Origin: Rhabdobacter roseus
GTDB taxonomy: Bacteria; Bacteroidota; Bacteroidia; Cytophagales; Spirosomataceae
Direction: 5' to 3'
NCBI RefSeq assembly: GCF_014202275.1
Contig: NZ_JACHGF010000002.1
Coordinates: forward strand, 744,001-808,000
Length of the DNA: 64,000 nt
Both the position numbers and the translations under genes were made by a program. Under the pieces are notes generated by a model. It was not told where the DNA came from and did no database searches. It saw only the letters and a program-made list of their open reading frames with translations. Shown here piece after piece: positions 61,936 through 64,000 of the stretch; positions within the stretch are counted from its first letter, which is position 1, and every line of letters begins with the position of its first letter.

Positions 61936-63033
61936 ATGAAGAAATTACTGCTGCTGTGCTGGCTGAGCGTGTATCTGGTCACCCCGGCTCCGGCTCAAAG
62001 CAAGTCCGCCCTACTCGACAGCCTGTTCTCTCAGCTGCATCGCCAGAAAAATTTCAATGGCAATGTGCTCATTGCCGAAAAGGGAGTCCCCATTTTTGAG
62101 AAAAGCTACGGCAAGGCTGATGAGCAGTCCGATCGAATGCTGAATCCCAAGTCCGCATTTGAGCTGGCCTCGCTGTCCAAACAATTCACCGCCCTGGCTA
62201 TTGTACTTCTACAAAAGCAGGGCAAGCTAGCCTATGACGACCCCATGGCTAAGTACCTGCCAGAACTTGCCCACTATGATAAAATTACCCTTCGCCATTT
62301 GCTTCATCACACCAGCGGCTTACCCAATTACACAGATTACTTCATTGCTCATTGGGATAAAAGCAAGTTTGCTACCAATGAGGATGTGATTAAAGCATTT
62401 GCCCAGGTGCAACCCGGGGTGCTTTTTCAGCCCAACGAAAAATTTAACTACAGCAATACGGGCTATGTGCTGCTGGGGAGCATCATTGAGCGGGTGTCCG
62501 GCCAAACGTACGCTGACTTTCTCGACCAGGCCATTTTCAAGCCTTTAGGCATGACTCATACGTTGGTTTACCAAAGCAGATTCAAACCACAGGAGGTAGA
62601 GGATTATGCCCTGGGGTACCTTTTGGATAGTCTGGGCAACAAAGTGACGCCGGACAGCTACGGCAAGGAGTTCTTTACGTACTTCCTCGATGGTATGGTG
62701 GGAGACCGCGGGGTGAGCTCGACGGCCCGCGACCTGCTCAAATGGGACCAAGCCCTGTATACCGATCAACTGATTGGCCTTCAGGACAAAGAGCAGCTCT
62801 TCAATGGGCTGAAAACCCAGGATGGCCGAGAAACGGGCTACGGCTTCGGATGGATGTTGAAACAAGATGAGCAATATGGGAAACTGGTCAGTCACTCCGG
62901 CAGCTGGGCCGGCTATATCCACTACTTCGACCGGCATTTGGATAGGGGAAAAACCATCATCGTCCTTCAAAACCTGGACACCTGGAAAAACAGGATTGCC
63001 ATCGAGCAGGTACGAAAGATTCTTTACCCGTAG
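61936..63033 (+). CDS. Class C beta-lactamase-like serine hydrolase
   Basis: The ATG at 61936 gives 365 residues with a signal peptide (LLLLCWLSVYLVTPAPAQ). The frame extends upstream into AT-rich sequence that is not coding. Active-site motifs are present: SLSK in LASLSKQFTALA, YSN in FNYSNTGYVLLG, and HSGSWAGY as the KTG equivalent. It acts in the periplasm or at the surface on peptides, esters or beta-lactams; specificity is unknown. Confidence 0.9.
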   Translation: MKKLLLLCWLSVYLVTPAPAQSKSALLDSLFSQLHRQKNFNGNVLIAEKGVPIFEKSYGKADEQSDRMLNPKSAFELASLSKQFTALAIVLLQKQGKLAYDDPMAKYLPELAHYDKITLRHLLHHTSGLPNYTDYFIAHWDKSKFATNEDVIKAFAQVQPGVLFQPNEKFNYSNTGYVLLGSIIERVSGQTYADFLDQAIFKPLGMTHTLVYQSRFKPQEVEDYALGYLLDSLGNKVTPDSYGKEFFTYFLDGMVGDRGVSSTARDLLKWDQALYTDQLIGLQDKEQLFNGLKTQDGRETGYGFGWMLKQDEQYGKLVSHSGSWAGYIHYFDRHLDRGKTIIVLQNLDTWKNRIAIEQVRKILYP

Positions 63034-63337
63034 GCGCGCTGCGAAAACGTAGCTATTCCCTGCCTGGATAGCTTAGTCATTGCGCTGCTGTCAGTGCTCC
63101 TTGGGGCCGATGATTGTGAAGAGATAGCGCAAAAGGGCAGGATAGGATGACAACTATCTTTCCCACACCATGCATCTATCTAAATGTGTTTAACCCGTGT
63201 TTTGAATTTAATCCGGAGGCTATCAGAGACCGTTAGATCAAGAAAGAATTTCTTATGAAGTACTTCACCGTAGAAAGCATTCATTAATCGGTATCAGAAC
63301 TAAGCGGCCTGTGTCTCCACACAGGCCGCAATGAATT
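63034..63337. other. Intergenic region with a GC-rich hairpin
   Basis: About 300 bases between convergent genes. At 63304-63329 GCGGCCTGTGT and ACACAGGCCGC form a perfect 11-bp stem around CTCC, probably a terminator for the SPFH gene although a T-run is missing. Confidence 0.6.
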
Positions 63338-64000
63338 TCAATTCACATTCTTAAAAAAGATGGGTGAATTGCCGTAGAGGGGGGTTTTGCCGTCCCACTT
63401 CTCGATGAACTGCTGCTGGATGAGCAGTGGCGTGAGCGTGCGCTGGCGTAGCTCGTTGGCGCGGGCTTCGGCTTCGGCTTCCACAATTTTTTTGCGGGCC
63501 TGGGCTTCGGCCACTTTCAGTTCGTTTTCTACCTGCATGGCCTGCTGCACGGCCTGGTTCTTCAGGTTAACGGCCTGTACAATCACCTCGGGGTACTGCA
63601 AGCCGCTGGTCATTTGCTCCAGCTGGAACCCCTCCCGTTGCAGCGATTCGCCCAGGGCCTTTTGCACCTTGTCTTCAAACGACTGCCGATTGGAAATGAT
63701 GCTGTCGGTACTGTACTGGTTGAACTGAATCCGAAAGGCATCGCGGGTGTAGTTGAACAGGGTCGTTTGGGTGATTTGTCCGATGTCCTTGCGGTACTTG
63801 GCAAAAATCCGGGGACTCTCCCCCGCGATGACCCGAAACGAAATGGTAGGATCGACGGTGAATACCGAGCCATCCTTGGCGTTTACGGTGAAGTTAGGGT
63901 AGTCGACCGTCTGCACGAAAGTCGGAAACTCAAAGACTTCCTCCGTGAACGGATTATACCATACGCGCCCCGTCACCAGCGACACATCCTGTACGCCTTT
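63338..64000 (-). CDS. SPFH/band-7 domain protein (5' end outside window)
   Basis: The frame is open to the right edge (KGVQDVSLVTGRVWYNP), so the N-terminus is missing. About 220 residues are visible: the second half of the band-7 domain (VFTVDPTISFRVIAGESPRI), a coiled coil rich in Glu/Ala/Lys (QVENELKVAEAQARKKIVEAEA), and a C-terminus ending FFKNVN. Such proteins form membrane-bound oligomers. Confidence 0.88.
   Translation of the reverse strand, partial: KGVQDVSLVTGRVWYNPFTEEVFEFPTFVQTVDYPNFTVNAKDGSVFTVDPTISFRVIAGESPRIFAKYRKDIGQITQTTLFNYTRDAFRIQFNQYSTDSIISNRQSFEDKVQKALGESLQREGFQLEQMTSGLQYPEVIVQAVNLKNQAVQQAMQVENELKVAEAQARKKIVEAEAEARANELRQRTLTPLLIQQQFIEKWDGKTPLYGNSPIFFKNVN

Noticed and set aside
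1-64000. CRISPR array or insertion sequences
   Set aside because: No regularly spaced direct repeats of CRISPR type and no transposase frames were seen; the recombinases present are tyrosine integrases.

Overview
The window looks like chromosome of a Bacteroidota bacterium, most likely order Cytophagales near the Spirosoma/Dyadobacter group; the family placement is inference. Support comes from a tmRNA tag of the type GESNYAMAA, a FecI-FecR-STN surface signalling locus, carboxypeptidase-regulatory-domain TonB receptors, a Porin_10-type barrel, a Bacteroidota-style AddB-like nuclease, scarce Shine-Dalgarno sequences, and TAnnTTTG-type promoter words.

Layout. 1-13.3 kb: housekeeping and envelope genes (DUF4142 lipoprotein, methyltransferase, apaG, ung, a Dabb-domain protein, a zinc phospholipase/nuclease-like protein, a Tat-exported TIM-barrel protein, an rlmI-like methyltransferase), then a sigma / anti-sigma / STN-repeat-protein locus, a globin and small proteins. 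13.4-23.3 kb: AddB-like nuclease, NmrA-like protein, miaE, a porin, lpxK, menC and hemF. 23.4-34.4 kb: a flavin disulfide oxidoreductase, a GH15 glucanohydrolase, an export operon of ABC (with degenerate ATPase motifs), HlyD and TolC type, and a TonB-dependent receptor. 34.5-34.9 kb: tmRNA (ssrA).

34.9-55.2 kb: a roughly 20.3 kb integrated element inserted at the 3' end of ssrA. A 14-bp direct repeat marks its ends, and paired 12-bp CACACA-type repeats lie just inside both ends. Nearly all its genes are on the minus strand. From the right they are: integrase, DUF3853-type HTH protein, VRR-NUC-like nuclease, DUF4373-type replication protein, DnaB helicase, DUF5681 protein, small proteins, a 1505-residue tape measure protein, a terminase small subunit, a wrecked restriction-type gene, two AT-rich cargo genes, and a tandem pair of tyrosine recombinases with substituted catalytic arginines. 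No terminase large subunit, portal, protease or capsid gene is visible, so the element resembles a phage satellite or a strongly reduced prophage.

55.3-64 kb: chromosome again, with a beta-helix protein, three lipoproteins, an erythromycin-esterase-family protein, a class C beta-lactamase-like serine hydrolase and an SPFH/band-7 protein cut by the window edge.

Across the chromosomal part the palindromic word RGTACY is strikingly over-used, inside genes in all three codon phases and between genes, where inverted pairs can form hairpins. It is less dense in the element and nearly absent from the AT-rich cargo. This iterated word and the reduced phage-like element are the two most interesting features here.
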